Origin: Acidisoma sp965199065
GTDB lineage: Bacteria; Pseudomonadota; Alphaproteobacteria; Acetobacterales; Acetobacteraceae
Assembly (NCBI RefSeq): GCF_965199065.1
Contig: NZ_CBDAQN010000001.1
Coordinates: 1,054,001 to 1,118,000, forward strand
Reading direction: 5' to 3'
DNA length: 64,000 nt
Positions 26,261-35,043 of this stretch are shown here, piece by piece (position 1 is the stretch's first letter; each line of letters opens with the position of its first letter). The notes below the pieces were generated by a model, which saw only the letters and a list, made by a program, of their open reading frames with translations, was not told the origin of the DNA and searched no databases. Position numbers and translations under genes: made by a program.

Positions 26261-26412
26261 CATCCGCATAGATACGATTGTGACAGATGTAACATGCTGT
26301 CTGGTATGAGCCGCCCTGGCGGGGGATCGGTATGCGCTCCGCCCCCTTGCGGCGCGGGCCCGCCGATGGTGGATGTCCCCCGACAGCTGGCGGCAACAAG
26401 TGGGGTTATTCC

Positions 26413-27099
26413 ATGAGTGACGGTCGGATTTTCATCGGCACGCGCCGGTATTCCTCCTGGTCAATGCGCGGATGGCTGCCAGTGGCGCTCGCCGGGCTCG
26501 ACGTGACCGAGGTGGTGATCCCGTTGGCCGAGACGGCGACATCGGCCGTGAAGGAGCAGACCCCGAGCGGGCTCGTGCCCTACCTGGAACACAACGGCGC
26601 CCGCATCTGGGAGAGCCTGGCGATCATCGAATACTGCGCCGAGTTCGACCAGACGCTGTGGCCGAAGAAGCGCAGGCCGCGTGCGATGGCCCGCGCGATC
26701 GCGGGCGAGATGCATGCCGGGTTCCGCGACTTGCGGCAGGCGATGCCGATGAACCTTGGCCGGGACGACTATGCGGGCCTTGGCCAGACACCGGGGGCTC
26801 TGGCGGACGTGGCGCGGATCGAGGCGATCTGGGCCGAGGCGCGGTCGGAGTTCGGCGAGGAGGGGCCCTACCTGTTCGGGGAGCGCTTCACCGGCGCCGA
26901 CATCATGTTCGCGCCTGTGGTGGCGCGGTTCCTGACCTATGCGCCGCCGCTGAGCGAGGCGACCCTCGAATACTGCCGGGCAGTGAGGGCACACGCCCAG
27001 GTCGACGCCTGGTATCGCGCCGCCGCCGAGGAACCCGAAAGCTGGCGGCTGAGGAAATACGAGGGGCTTCGGCAGGACCATCCGGCCTCGACGGCCTGA
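26413..27099 (+). CDS. Glutathione S-transferase family protein
   Basis: 228 residues. The N-terminal thioredoxin-like domain starts RIFIGTRRYSSWSMRGWLPVALAG, followed by PSGLVPYLEHNGARIWESLAIIEY, which holds the cis-Pro and the glutathione-contact Glu-Ser pair. The rest is the helical C-terminal domain (FGERFTGADIMFAPVVARF). YSSWS-type GSTs carry a catalytic Ser (inference). Divergent from the marR efflux operon, so it may share its control region. Convergent with the SPFH gene, 12 bases away. Confidence 0.9.
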   Translation: MSDGRIFIGTRRYSSWSMRGWLPVALAGLDVTEVVIPLAETATSAVKEQTPSGLVPYLEHNGARIWESLAIIEYCAEFDQTLWPKKRRPRAMARAIAGEMHAGFRDLRQAMPMNLGRDDYAGLGQTPGALADVARIEAIWAEARSEFGEEGPYLFGERFTGADIMFAPVVARFLTYAPPLSEATLEYCRAVRAHAQVDAWYRAAAEEPESWRLRKYEGLRQDHPASTA

Positions 27100-27111
27100 T
27101 CGTCCCAGGCG

Positions 27112-28059
27112 CTACTTTCCGGCGGGTGGCGCGCCCGCGCTCCCGGACCCGCCGAGCTGCAGGAACGGCATGGCCGTCGACCCCGCCATGTAGTGCGGCA
27201 GCTGCCCGTCCCACTTCTGGATCGCCGACAGCGTCAGGATGTCCGGCGTCAGAGCCTGCTGCTTGAGCTTGTAGGCCTGCGCGTCCGCCTGCGCCTGCAG
27301 AATGGTCGCCTTTGCCTGGCCCTGGGCGATGTCCACGGCGGCCGAGGCCTGCGCGTCCGCCTGCGCCACCTGCTGCTGCGCCGAAATCTGCACCTGTTGC
27401 AGCTTGTACTGCTCCTCCAGCGCCGTCTGCTGCGCCACCTGCTTGGCGTCGATCGCCTGATCGTAGGCGTCGGAATAGGAGAAGTTGGTGATGTTCACTC
27501 CAGTAACGACCGCCACCTTGTATTGTGCAAGGTCGGCGCGGACGTCCTGCTCGATCTCCTGGCGCACCTGCTCGCGCCGGGTGATCAGCTCCTGCGCCGT
27601 GTAGTCGGCGGTCACCGCCTTGGTGTCGTTGGAGACGATCGGCGCGATGATGGTCTGCGTGAGCGTCGGGATGTCGCGGTAGTTCTTCCAGAAGTTCACC
27701 GCCTCGGCGGGGTTGATGGTGAAGTTGACGGAAACGCCGGTCGAGACGTTCTGCTGGTCCTGGGTCGAGGCCGTCTCCGTCGTGGAGGCCAGCTGCGGCT
27801 GCGTCGAGACCTCGAACACGGCCTCGGCGACCGGCACCACGAAGTGAAACCCGGAGCCGAGCACGTCCTGCTCCGGCGCGCCGAAGAAGGTCTTCACGCC
27901 GACATACCCGCCATCGACGATGGTGAAGGGCCGAAACAACCAGATCAGGAGCAAAACCAGGATGACGGCGCCGGCCACGATCGTGGGCGTCATGTTGCCT
28001 CGCATGCTCGGGCGCATGCCCGGCAGCAGGCCGAATGGCGAATTGTTCGAGGATGACAT
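27112..28059 (-). CDS. SPFH/prohibitin-like membrane protein
   Basis: 315 residues. One membrane segment (about 27-45, VAGAVILVLLLIWLF), then an SPFH domain (VDGGYVGVKTFFGAPEQDVLGSGFHFVVP through about residue 200) and an Ala/Gln-rich coiled-coil tail (about 205-275) ending in a Gly/Ala/Pro-rich stretch. Proteins of this type form rings at the membrane and can guard FtsH or stress functions; the exact role here is unknown. ATG with GGAGG 5 bases upstream. Confidence 0.88.
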   Translation of the reverse strand: MSSSNNSPFGLLPGMRPSMRGNMTPTIVAGAVILVLLLIWLFRPFTIVDGGYVGVKTFFGAPEQDVLGSGFHFVVPVAEAVFEVSTQPQLASTTETASTQDQQNVSTGVSVNFTINPAEAVNFWKNYRDIPTLTQTIIAPIVSNDTKAVTADYTAQELITRREQVRQEIEQDVRADLAQYKVAVVTGVNITNFSYSDAYDQAIDAKQVAQQTALEEQYKLQQVQISAQQQVAQADAQASAAVDIAQGQAKATILQAQADAQAYKLKQQALTPDILTLSAIQKWDGQLPHYMAGSTAMPFLQLGGSGSAGAPPAGK

Positions 28060-28230
28060 GGAAGCCTCCGGGCTAAGCAGGCCAAAAGCCTGTGCCTCGG
28101 TGACTTGTCTACCAGTGGCTGCCCGGCGTGTCACGTGGCGGCCCGAGCCCACCGGACGCCGGGGCAGGGCTGGCGCTTTTGTTCAGAACACGGAAAAATG
28201 CCCTGGTTGAAGGTTGCGGAGTTGGATCGG

Positions 28231-29460
28231 ATGACCGAGGCGGCTGCGATGACGAAGGAAAGCAGGCCGCGATTCCTGCTCGCGCGCGGCGTGGTCGTCG
28301 TCGCCGTGGCCATGGCGATGATCGGCAGCAGCGCGCCGTCGCCGATCTACGGCCTTTATCAGGCGCACCTGCACCTCGATCATGTCTGGCTGACCGCAAT
28401 CTATGGCGCCTATTCCGTCGGCACCGTCTTCGCGCTGTTCGTCCTCGGCCGCGTCTCGGACGGCATCGGCGACCGCCGGCTTCTGCTGCTCGCGGCGCTC
28501 GTCGCGACCATCGCCGGCGCCGTCATCATGGCGCTCGCGCATGGCCTGGCAATGCTCCTCATCGGCCGTGTCTTCGCCGGCATGGGAACGGGGTGCATCA
28601 TGGGACCGGCGACCGCGGCGCTCGTGGAACTGGACCCGTTGCGGGACCGGGTGCGCGCGGCCATCGTCGCCACGGTCGCCGTGACTGCGGGCATCACGAG
28701 CGGGGTCATCATCTCGGCGGCTGCGCTCGAAATGGATTTTGCGCCGACCGTCAGCCCGTTCGTGGTTCTTGCCGTTTCGGCAGCGGTCACGCTGGTCGCG
28801 TTGCGCCTTGTCCCCTGGGCGCCGCGCGATGTGGCGCCCGCCATGCTCCATCCCGCCGGCGCGTCCCCCGAAACGACGCCGGGCGGTGCGGCGCTGCTGC
28901 GGGAGGCGGGGTTGCCGTTCGTCGTATCCTGCGCCGGCATGGCCACGGCCTGGATGGCGGGCGGCTCGTTCCTGGCCCTCGGCGCCATCTTCGCGCGGCG
29001 GCTCGCGGGCATCCACGATCCGGCCGTGGCGGCGCTGACCGTGGCGGTCTTCCAGATCGTGGCGGGCTGCGCGCAACTCGGCGGGCGCAACCTGGAACCG
29101 CGCCGGGTGCTGGTCGCGGGCGCCGCGTTCATGGCGCTCGGTCTCATGCTCGCCACGGCGGCCGCGGCTCTCGGCTCGGCGGCCCTGTTCTGCTTGGGCG
29201 CGTTGCTGACAGGGGCCGGCTACGGCTGCGGCTTCTCGGGCGCCGCCGCCATCGGCAGCCGCAGCGCACCCGCCCGTGGGCGCGCGACGATCGTATCGTT
29301 CACCTACGTCGCGGGCTACCTCGGCAACCTTCTGCCGGTGCTGACGCTTGGGCTGATCGCCGACCGGTTCGGGCTCTTCGCGGCCATCGCGACGCTCGCC
29401 TGCGCCGCCGTGGTGTGCGGCGGGGTTCTGGCGGTGGCGGTGCGGGTCGTCCGCGCCTGA
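28231..29460 (+). CDS. MFS transporter
   Basis: About 409 residues and 12 membrane segments. TM1 region SSAPSPIYGLYQAHLHLD and the loop motif GRVSDGIGDRRLLLLA after TM2; later GRVFAGMGTGCIMGPATAALVEL and GYGCGFSGAAAIGS. No substrate can be assigned. ATG 28231 is chosen because a GGAG lies about 10 bases before it; ATG 28198 and ATG 28249 are alternatives. Divergent from the SPFH gene. Confidence 0.82.
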   Translation: MTEAAAMTKESRPRFLLARGVVVVAVAMAMIGSSAPSPIYGLYQAHLHLDHVWLTAIYGAYSVGTVFALFVLGRVSDGIGDRRLLLLAALVATIAGAVIMALAHGLAMLLIGRVFAGMGTGCIMGPATAALVELDPLRDRVRAAIVATVAVTAGITSGVIISAAALEMDFAPTVSPFVVLAVSAAVTLVALRLVPWAPRDVAPAMLHPAGASPETTPGGAALLREAGLPFVVSCAGMATAWMAGGSFLALGAIFARRLAGIHDPAVAALTVAVFQIVAGCAQLGGRNLEPRRVLVAGAAFMALGLMLATAAAALGSAALFCLGALLTGAGYGCGFSGAAAIGSRSAPARGRATIVSFTYVAGYLGNLLPVLTLGLIADRFGLFAAIATLACAAVVCGGVLAVAVRVVRA

Positions 29461-29473
29461 GGTTACGCGGCCC

Positions 29474-29521
29474 CGTCTATGCGGTCGTCTATGCGGTCGT
29501 CTATGTGGGCGTCTATGCGGC
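29474..29521. repeat. Four-copy 12-bp tandem repeat at the end of scoB
   Basis: Four copies of a unit close to CGTCTATGCGGT, two of them identical and two with small changes. On the minus strand every copy contains TAG in the scoB frame, so the gene is followed by a row of four in-frame stop codons; the first one read is the annotated stop. Confidence 0.9.
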
Positions 29522-30163
29522 CTGTGCGAGTTTCTGGTGCACCTTGAAGGACGCCTCGGTCTTGGAGCGCACCTCGTCCACCGTCACGCCGGGCGCGAGG
29601 TCCACCAGCGTCAGGCCGGGGCGGGCGACATCGAAGACGCAGAGGTCGGTGACGATGAGGTCGACCACGCCCTTGCCGGTCAGCGGCAGAGTGCATTCGC
29701 GCAGGATCTTGGCCTCGCCCTTGGCGGTATGCTCCATCAGCACGACGACGCGCTTGACGCCCGCGACGAGGTCCATCGCGCCGCCCATGCCCTTCACCAT
29801 CTTGCCCGGCACCATCCAGTTGGCGAGGTCGCCGTTCTCCGCCACTTGCAGCGCACCGAGGATGGACAGGTTGATGTGCCCGCCGCGGATCATGGCGAAG
29901 CTCTCGGCGCTGTCGAAGAAGCTGGTCGTCGGCAGTTCGGTCACCGTCTGCTTGCCGGCGTTGATGAGGTCGGCGTCCTCCTCGCCCTCATAGGGAAACG
30001 GGCCCATGCCGAGCATGCCGTTTTCGCTGTGGAGGATGATCGACATGCCCGGCGGGATGAAGTTCGCCACCAGCGTCGGGATGCCGATGCCGAGGTTGAC
30101 GTAGAATCCGTCGTGCAATTCCTGCGCGGCGCGGGCCGCCATCTCGTCTCGTGTCCAGGGCAT
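29513..30163 (-). CDS. scoB: 3-oxoacid CoA-transferase subunit B
   Basis: 216 residues. Transfers CoA from succinyl-CoA to acetoacetate (or a similar 3-oxoacid). The catalytic Glu is Glu47 in the SENGMLGMGP motif; other family stretches are YVNLGIGIPTLVANF, GGHINLSILGALQV and MGGAMDLVAG. Pairs with subunit A encoded 24 bases upstream. Its stop lies in a tandem repeat. Confidence 0.95.
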   Translation of the reverse strand: MPWTRDEMAARAAQELHDGFYVNLGIGIPTLVANFIPPGMSIILHSENGMLGMGPFPYEGEEDADLINAGKQTVTELPTTSFFDSAESFAMIRGGHINLSILGALQVAENGDLANWMVPGKMVKGMGGAMDLVAGVKRVVVLMEHTAKGEAKILRECTLPLTGKGVVDLIVTDLCVFDVARPGLTLVDLAPGVTVDEVRSKTEASFKVHQKLAQAA

Positions 30164-30187
30164 GTCTGGTCCCTTGCTGTTTGGATT

Positions 30188-30898
30188 TCAGGCGGCGCGC
30201 TTGCGAACCGTTCGTTGCTCGATCCGCTTGTCGACCGCGTCCAGCTTCACCAGCCGCTGCACATAGATGCCGGGAGTGACGATGTGGTCGGGGTCGAAGC
30301 TGCCGGGCTCGTGCAACTCCTCGACCTCGGCGACCGTCGCGCGGGCGGCTGTCGCCATCATCGGATTGAAGTTCCGCGCTGTCTTCCGGTAGATCAGGTT
30401 GCCCTCGCTGTCGCCCTTCCAGGCGTGGACGATCGCGAGATCACCGACGATGCCGCGCTCCATGACGTAGTGGTGGCCGTCGAACTCGCGGGTCTCCTTG
30501 CCCTCGGCGACCGCCGTTCCGTAGCCGGTGCGGGTGTAGAAGGCGGGGATGCCCGCGCCCCCCGCGCGGATGCGCTCGGCCAGCGTGCCCTGCGGGTTGA
30601 ACTCGATCTCCAGCTCGCCGGCCAGGAACTGCTGCATGAACAGCTTGTTCTCGCCCACATAGGAGGACACCATCTTCTTCACCTGCTTGCTCTCCAGCAG
30701 CACGCCGAGGCCGACGCCGTCGATGCCCGCATTGTTGGAGACGATGGTGAGGCCGGTGACGCCGCTCTCGCGGATCGCGGCGATGAGGGCGCTCGGGATG
30801 CCGCAGAGGCCAAAGCCGCCTGAGAGGATGAGCATCCCGTCGCGCAGCAGGCCGGCGAGGGCATCTGTCGCATTGGCGTGAACCTTGGAAACGGCCAT
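30188..30898 (-). CDS. scoA: 3-oxoacid CoA-transferase subunit A
   Basis: 236 residues. Motifs: DGMLILSGGFGLCGIPSALI (glycine-rich CoA site), SNNAGIDGVGLGVLL, GVGENK-like SYVGENKLFMQQFLAGELE, and GNLIYRKTARNFNPMMATAA. Forms the enzyme with ScoB. The ATG follows the AmpG-like gene by 5 bases, with AGGAGG within the end of that gene, so all three are likely cotranscribed. Confidence 0.95.
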   Translation of the reverse strand: MAVSKVHANATDALAGLLRDGMLILSGGFGLCGIPSALIAAIRESGVTGLTIVSNNAGIDGVGLGVLLESKQVKKMVSSYVGENKLFMQQFLAGELEIEFNPQGTLAERIRAGGAGIPAFYTRTGYGTAVAEGKETREFDGHHYVMERGIVGDLAIVHAWKGDSEGNLIYRKTARNFNPMMATAARATVAEVEELHEPGSFDPDHIVTPGIYVQRLVKLDAVDKRIEQRTVRKRAA

Positions 30899-30903
30899 GC
30901 GTC

Positions 30904-32217
30904 TCAGACCTCCTGCTCTCTCCACCGTCGTTCCGGCGGGTAATGCCTCAGGAGGTAAAGCATCACCGCGATGGAGGGAAGCGTGGCCAGCGCCGTGACC
31001 AGGTAGAAGGCGTGCCAGCCGAGGCTCGCCGCCATGAAGCCCGACAGGCCGGCGACGGTCCGCAGCGCCAGCGCCGCGATCGACGACAGCAGCGCGTATT
31101 GTGTCGCCGTGTGGGCCCGGGAGCAGAGCGACGAGAGGTAGGTGATGAAGGCAGCGTCGGCGAGGCCTTCGGAGAAGGATTCCACCACTGCGGTCGCCAT
31201 CAGCATGTGGTGGCTGCCCGCCGAGTAGGACAGCAGCACGTACATGCCCATGCAGAGCGTCTGGAAGCAGCCGGTGATGAGCAAAGCACGGCCGGTGCCG
31301 ATGCGCGCCACCAGCCAGCCGCCGAGCGCCGCACCAATCAGCACAGCGGCGAGCGATATCGGCCCGTTGGCGATCGCGACCTGTGCGCGGTCGAAGCCGA
31401 GGTGGCGGTAGAAGGGCGGCAGCATGGTTCCTGCCAGCGCCTCGCCGAGGCGGAAGAGCACGATGAACAGGAGGATGACCGGCGCGCCGCGGCGGCTGGC
31501 GAACTCGGACAGCGGCTCGATGACGGAGCGGGCGAAACGGGTCGCGAAGGAGACGTGCTCCGCCAGCATGTGCGCGACGGTGGCGGTCGCCTCCGGTTCG
31601 CGGGCGAGGAGGGTGACGATCGGCCCGATCAGGGTGAGCGCGGCCATGGCCACGAACACGCCGTGCCAGCCCCAAGGGGTCGCGAGCGCAATGGCTCCTG
31701 CGCCGGAGATCAACAGGGCGGCGCGGTAGCCCCAGATGTAACCGGCGAGCGCGGTGCCCTGCATGGCCTGCGGGAAGGTCTCGATGCGCCAGGCGTCGAT
31801 GATGGTGTCCTGACTCGCCGAGCAGAAGGCGAGGATCGCTGCGAAGGCGATGAGCGTCGTCGGCGCGGCGGGGCTGGCGAGCACCATGAGCAGGCAGGCG
31901 ATGGTGAGCAGCGGCTGCACGGCAAGCAGCCAGCCGCGGCGGCGTCCGAGGCGGGCGAGGGGGCCGGGAGCGGCATTGTCGAACGCCGGCGACCAGAGGA
32001 ATTTCAGCGAGTAGGCGAGGCCGATATTGGCGGTGAGGCCGATGAGCCCGAGGCCGACATGCCCCTCCGCGAGCCATTGGCGAAGGGTGAAGCCGGAGAG
32101 CGGAAGCGGCAGGCCGGAGGCGAAGCCGAACCCGGTCATGAGCCAGAGCCTGGGGTCGCTTAGCATGGCGGCAAATGTGGGGCGTGCTTCGGCGGGGGCG
32201 GTTGCGGATTCGCTCAT
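30904..32217 (-). CDS. AmpG-like MFS transporter
   Basis: 437 residues, 12 or more membrane segments. The start (LWLMTGFGFASGLPLPLSGFTLRQWLAEG) and the motif SASQDTIIDAWRIE are those of AmpG-type permeases, which import anhydro-muropeptides in cell-wall recycling; some homologues carry other substrates such as acetyl-CoA-like compounds. Its operon with scoA-scoB is unusual for a muropeptide permease, so the substrate remains open. Confidence 0.85.
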   Translation of the reverse strand: MSESATAPAEARPTFAAMLSDPRLWLMTGFGFASGLPLPLSGFTLRQWLAEGHVGLGLIGLTANIGLAYSLKFLWSPAFDNAAPGPLARLGRRRGWLLAVQPLLTIACLLMVLASPAAPTTLIAFAAILAFCSASQDTIIDAWRIETFPQAMQGTALAGYIWGYRAALLISGAGAIALATPWGWHGVFVAMAALTLIGPIVTLLAREPEATATVAHMLAEHVSFATRFARSVIEPLSEFASRRGAPVILLFIVLFRLGEALAGTMLPPFYRHLGFDRAQVAIANGPISLAAVLIGAALGGWLVARIGTGRALLITGCFQTLCMGMYVLLSYSAGSHHMLMATAVVESFSEGLADAAFITYLSSLCSRAHTATQYALLSSIAALALRTVAGLSGFMAASLGWHAFYLVTALATLPSIAVMLYLLRHYPPERRWREQEV

Positions 32218-32261
32218 GCCTCGAGCGTGTCACGCCGTGTGGGAGTGAGGCAATGAAGGGG

Positions 32262-32338
32262 TGGCGGACCCGAGACGATTCGAACGTCCGGCCTTTGCCT
32301 TCGGAGGGCAACGCTCTATCCAGCTGAGCTACGGGTCC
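32262..32338 (-). tRNA. tRNA-Arg (anticodon CCG)
   Basis: A full 77-base cloverleaf on the minus strand. The acceptor stem is GGACCCG/CGGGTCC with discriminator G and an encoded CCA; the D arm contains AGCTCAGCTGGATAGAGC; the anticodon stem is TTGCC/GGCAA with loop CTCCGAA, giving anticodon CCG; the T arm contains GTTCGAATC. Reads the CGG codon, one used often in this GC-rich DNA. Confidence 0.97.
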
Positions 32339-32385
32339 ATCGCTGCCCACCGGGCCGCGGGCACTCCAATACCCGGAACCGCAGT

Positions 32386-33723
32386 TTATGAAAAGGGGGC
32401 CTCGGCCTCGGTAAAACCGGAGCGAAGGTCGTTCGGCCAAGCCTGATGACGCCTCAGTTCAGCGCGGATTTCCTCGATGCGGCGGGGCTCGATGGCCGAG
32501 CCGAAGGCGGCGTTCCGGCGAACCGACGCCTCCAGCCGGGCGACGATCCCCCTCTTGGTCCAGGGGAGACGTAGAAGTTCCTCGACGAGGTCGGGCTCGC
32601 CCCAGGGAACGTCGATCGGAACCTGATCCAGGGCCACGTCCTTGTCGAGAAAACGCAGGGCCTGTGGGAACAGGGCAATGACGGGGCCGTGATCAGGCAA
32701 CGGCTGCAACGGCCCCAGCTCATTGCTCGCCGCTTCATACAGCCGCGTCACGAGGTCCGCTCCGTGCGAACGGATATGTCCCAGCTGCGTCGCGCGCGGA
32801 TTCATTTCGATCAGGAAGCATCTTCCGGTGGTGTCCTCGATAATGAAATCGAGCCCGAAAAAACCGGACAGGCCGAGATGCTCGGCGGTTACGGTAGCGA
32901 CTTGATCCATCATGGGGTTGTCGATCAGCCGCAACACGGTCGAAGCGCCGACGTGCCCCTGCGTCGACATGACTTCGGCGTTGAGGCTCGCCAGTCTGCG
33001 GCCCTGCCAGGCGGCGACCATGCAGGTCACCTGGCGGCCGCGGACGTGCTCCTGAGCCATCACCTTGCGCTTCTTCCTGTGAAAGAAACGCGCCAGTGCG
33101 AAGGGGTCACGGTCGACAAGCCGGAAACGCACAGCCTTGTGGACCGGGAGCGGCGAGGACAGCTCCCGGTAGGCATCCATCGCATCTTGCACGGTGGCGG
33201 CGACCGCAACGCCCGAACCGCCCCAGCTGCCCTCGGCCTTGACAACCCACGGCGCCGCGTGAGCCTCGCACCAGGCACCCAGATCATCGGCCGACGAAAT
33301 CTCCGCGCCGGCCGGGACGAGAACGCCCACCCCGCGCATCTCCTCGAGAAATGCGTGACGCGTTCCGCTTAAACCATATCCGGAAGGCGAGCCCAGAGAA
33401 CGTTCTATGACACGTCTGACGGCTTGCCCTCGCGCATCCGCGGCAGCGGGAAGCTTTTTGTACAGTTCGTGAATGTGTTCGACGGCGCGATCATCCGTAG
33501 GGATGATGAGGTCAGGCTCGAAAGAGCCCATCGCCCGGCTCAGGGATCGGGCTGGGTCATATGCGGAATAGGTAGACCGACCTTGAATAAATTTTAGCTT
33601 GCTAAGCGGGTTGCCGATCGGGCTGAGGCTGAATACGTTAGCCCCCGCGCGCCTGAATGCAATTCCGAGGTATGCGGCAGATGGCCACCATGTTGTCGTA
33701 GCAATTAAGACTTTCACTCTCAC
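32386..33723 (-). CDS. ATP-grasp domain protein
   Basis: 445 residues. The N-terminal pre-ATP-grasp fold (about 1-120) begins VKVLIATTTWWPSAAYLGIAFRRAGA. The ATP-grasp domain (about 125-330) shows VKAEGSWGGSG (161-171, phosphate-binding loop), QEHVRGRQVTC, GFFGLDFIIED and the metal site Glu306/Asn308 in IEMNPRATQLGH. Such enzymes join a carboxylate to an amine or other nucleophile using ATP. The substrate is unknown. GTG start with weak Shine-Dalgarno. Divergent from the flavoprotein gene across an AT-richer 126-bp space. Confidence 0.85.
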   Translation of the reverse strand: MRVKVLIATTTWWPSAAYLGIAFRRAGANVFSLSPIGNPLSKLKFIQGRSTYSAYDPARSLSRAMGSFEPDLIIPTDDRAVEHIHELYKKLPAAADARGQAVRRVIERSLGSPSGYGLSGTRHAFLEEMRGVGVLVPAGAEISSADDLGAWCEAHAAPWVVKAEGSWGGSGVAVAATVQDAMDAYRELSSPLPVHKAVRFRLVDRDPFALARFFHRKKRKVMAQEHVRGRQVTCMVAAWQGRRLASLNAEVMSTQGHVGASTVLRLIDNPMMDQVATVTAEHLGLSGFFGLDFIIEDTTGRCFLIEMNPRATQLGHIRSHGADLVTRLYEAASNELGPLQPLPDHGPVIALFPQALRFLDKDVALDQVPIDVPWGEPDLVEELLRLPWTKRGIVARLEASVRRNAAFGSAIEPRRIEEIRAELRRHQAWPNDLRSGFTEAEAPFS

Positions 33724-33849
33724 AATACTGAACCAGACAATCTTCTAAGTTATCGTCGGAGCGGCGGACCCGGCTCCAGTTCGGTCGGTGAAGAGCATCG
33801 GGCAAGTGGGCCACAAGTCTAAGTGCGCAATAGGACCGATTAGGGAAAA

Positions 33850-35043
33850 ATGGTAACCACTGTAGATTTCGCGATCGTGGGAGCGGGACCGTATGGCCTC
33901 TCGCTTGGCGCGCATGTCGCCGGAGCTGGCGCCGACTTCAAAATCTTCGGCTCCCCGATGGCGGTCTGGCAGAATCATATGCCCCGGGGGATGCATCTCA
34001 AGTCCGAAGGTTTCGCATCGACGCTTTTCGATCCGAAGCGGCAACACAGCCTGGAGGAGTTCTGCAAGCGCAACGGACATCCCTATGCCGACGTGGGCAT
34101 CCCCGTTCCTGTCGAGCTGTTCTACTCGTATGGCCGGGACTTCCAGCAGCGCCTGCTGCCGGACCTCGATACGCGGCACATCGCGCAGATCACCGAGGAC
34201 CGGGGCGGCTTTCTCCTCCGGCTCGATGATGGAGACCTGCTGAGGGCGCGGAAGGTCGTCGTTGCCGTCGGGATTTCGCACTACGCATACCTGCCGCCCG
34301 AGCTGCGGGACCTTCCTTCGCGGTTCGTGTCGCATACGTCGCAGCAACTGCCAATGAGCGAGTATGCCGGCCGCAAGGTTTTCGTCCTCGGAGCGGGCTC
34401 CTCGGCAGTCGACACCGCCGGGCTTCTGCACCAGGCCGGTGCCGATGTGGAGTTGGTCACCCGGCGTCCGAAAATCTGGTTCAACCATCCGCCCGAGCGC
34501 AAGCGGGGCCTCGAACTGGCGTATGCGAGGCTCCTGAAGCCGCGCTCCGGCCTCGGGCTTGGCTGGCGCTCGTACATGGCGTCCGACCTCCCGACCGTCT
34601 TCCATAAAATGCCGGAGCGGTTCCGCCTGAAAGTGACCAAGGGGCATCTTGGACCCTCGGCCGGGTGGGTCAGCCGGACGCTGGTCGAGGACAAGGTGCC
34701 GATCAAGGTCGAGAGGTCGCTCAGCAAGACAGAGGTTCGGGGCGACCGATTGCTCGTGACGTTCTCGGGGCCGGGCGGACAGGAAGAAGTGGAGGCGGAT
34801 CACCTCGTAGCCGGAACCGGGTATAAGGTCGACCTCGACCGTCTTGAGTTTCTGGATGAGCCGATCCGGCGGCAGATCTCGAGGGTTCAGAACACGCCCA
34901 GGCTGTCGCGGTTCTTCGAGTCCTCGGTGCCGGGCCTGTATTTCATCGGGCCGTCTGCCGCGAACAGCTTCGGGCCGTTGCTGCGTTTCGCCTGGGGCGC
35001 CAAGTTCGCCTCCCGGCATCTGACGCGGCACCTCGTCCGCTAG
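33850..35043 (+). CDS. FAD/NAD(P)-binding flavoprotein, monooxygenase-like
   Basis: 397 residues. An N-terminal FAD-binding Rossmann motif (FAIVGAGPYGLSLGAH, about 7-22) and a second nucleotide-binding motif (VFVLGAGSSAVDTAGLL, about 177-193) give the two-dinucleotide fold of flavin monooxygenases and lysine/ornithine N-hydroxylases. MHLKSEGFASTLFDP and HLVAGTGYKVDLDRL fit the same group. Substrate unknown. Its TAG stop shares the four bases CTAG with the stop of the convergent glycosyltransferase gene. Confidence 0.85.
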   Translation: MVTTVDFAIVGAGPYGLSLGAHVAGAGADFKIFGSPMAVWQNHMPRGMHLKSEGFASTLFDPKRQHSLEEFCKRNGHPYADVGIPVPVELFYSYGRDFQQRLLPDLDTRHIAQITEDRGGFLLRLDDGDLLRARKVVVAVGISHYAYLPPELRDLPSRFVSHTSQQLPMSEYAGRKVFVLGAGSSAVDTAGLLHQAGADVELVTRRPKIWFNHPPERKRGLELAYARLLKPRSGLGLGWRSYMASDLPTVFHKMPERFRLKVTKGHLGPSAGWVSRTLVEDKVPIKVERSLSKTEVRGDRLLVTFSGPGGQEEVEADHLVAGTGYKVDLDRLEFLDEPIRRQISRVQNTPRLSRFFESSVPGLYFIGPSAANSFGPLLRFAWGAKFASRHLTRHLVR

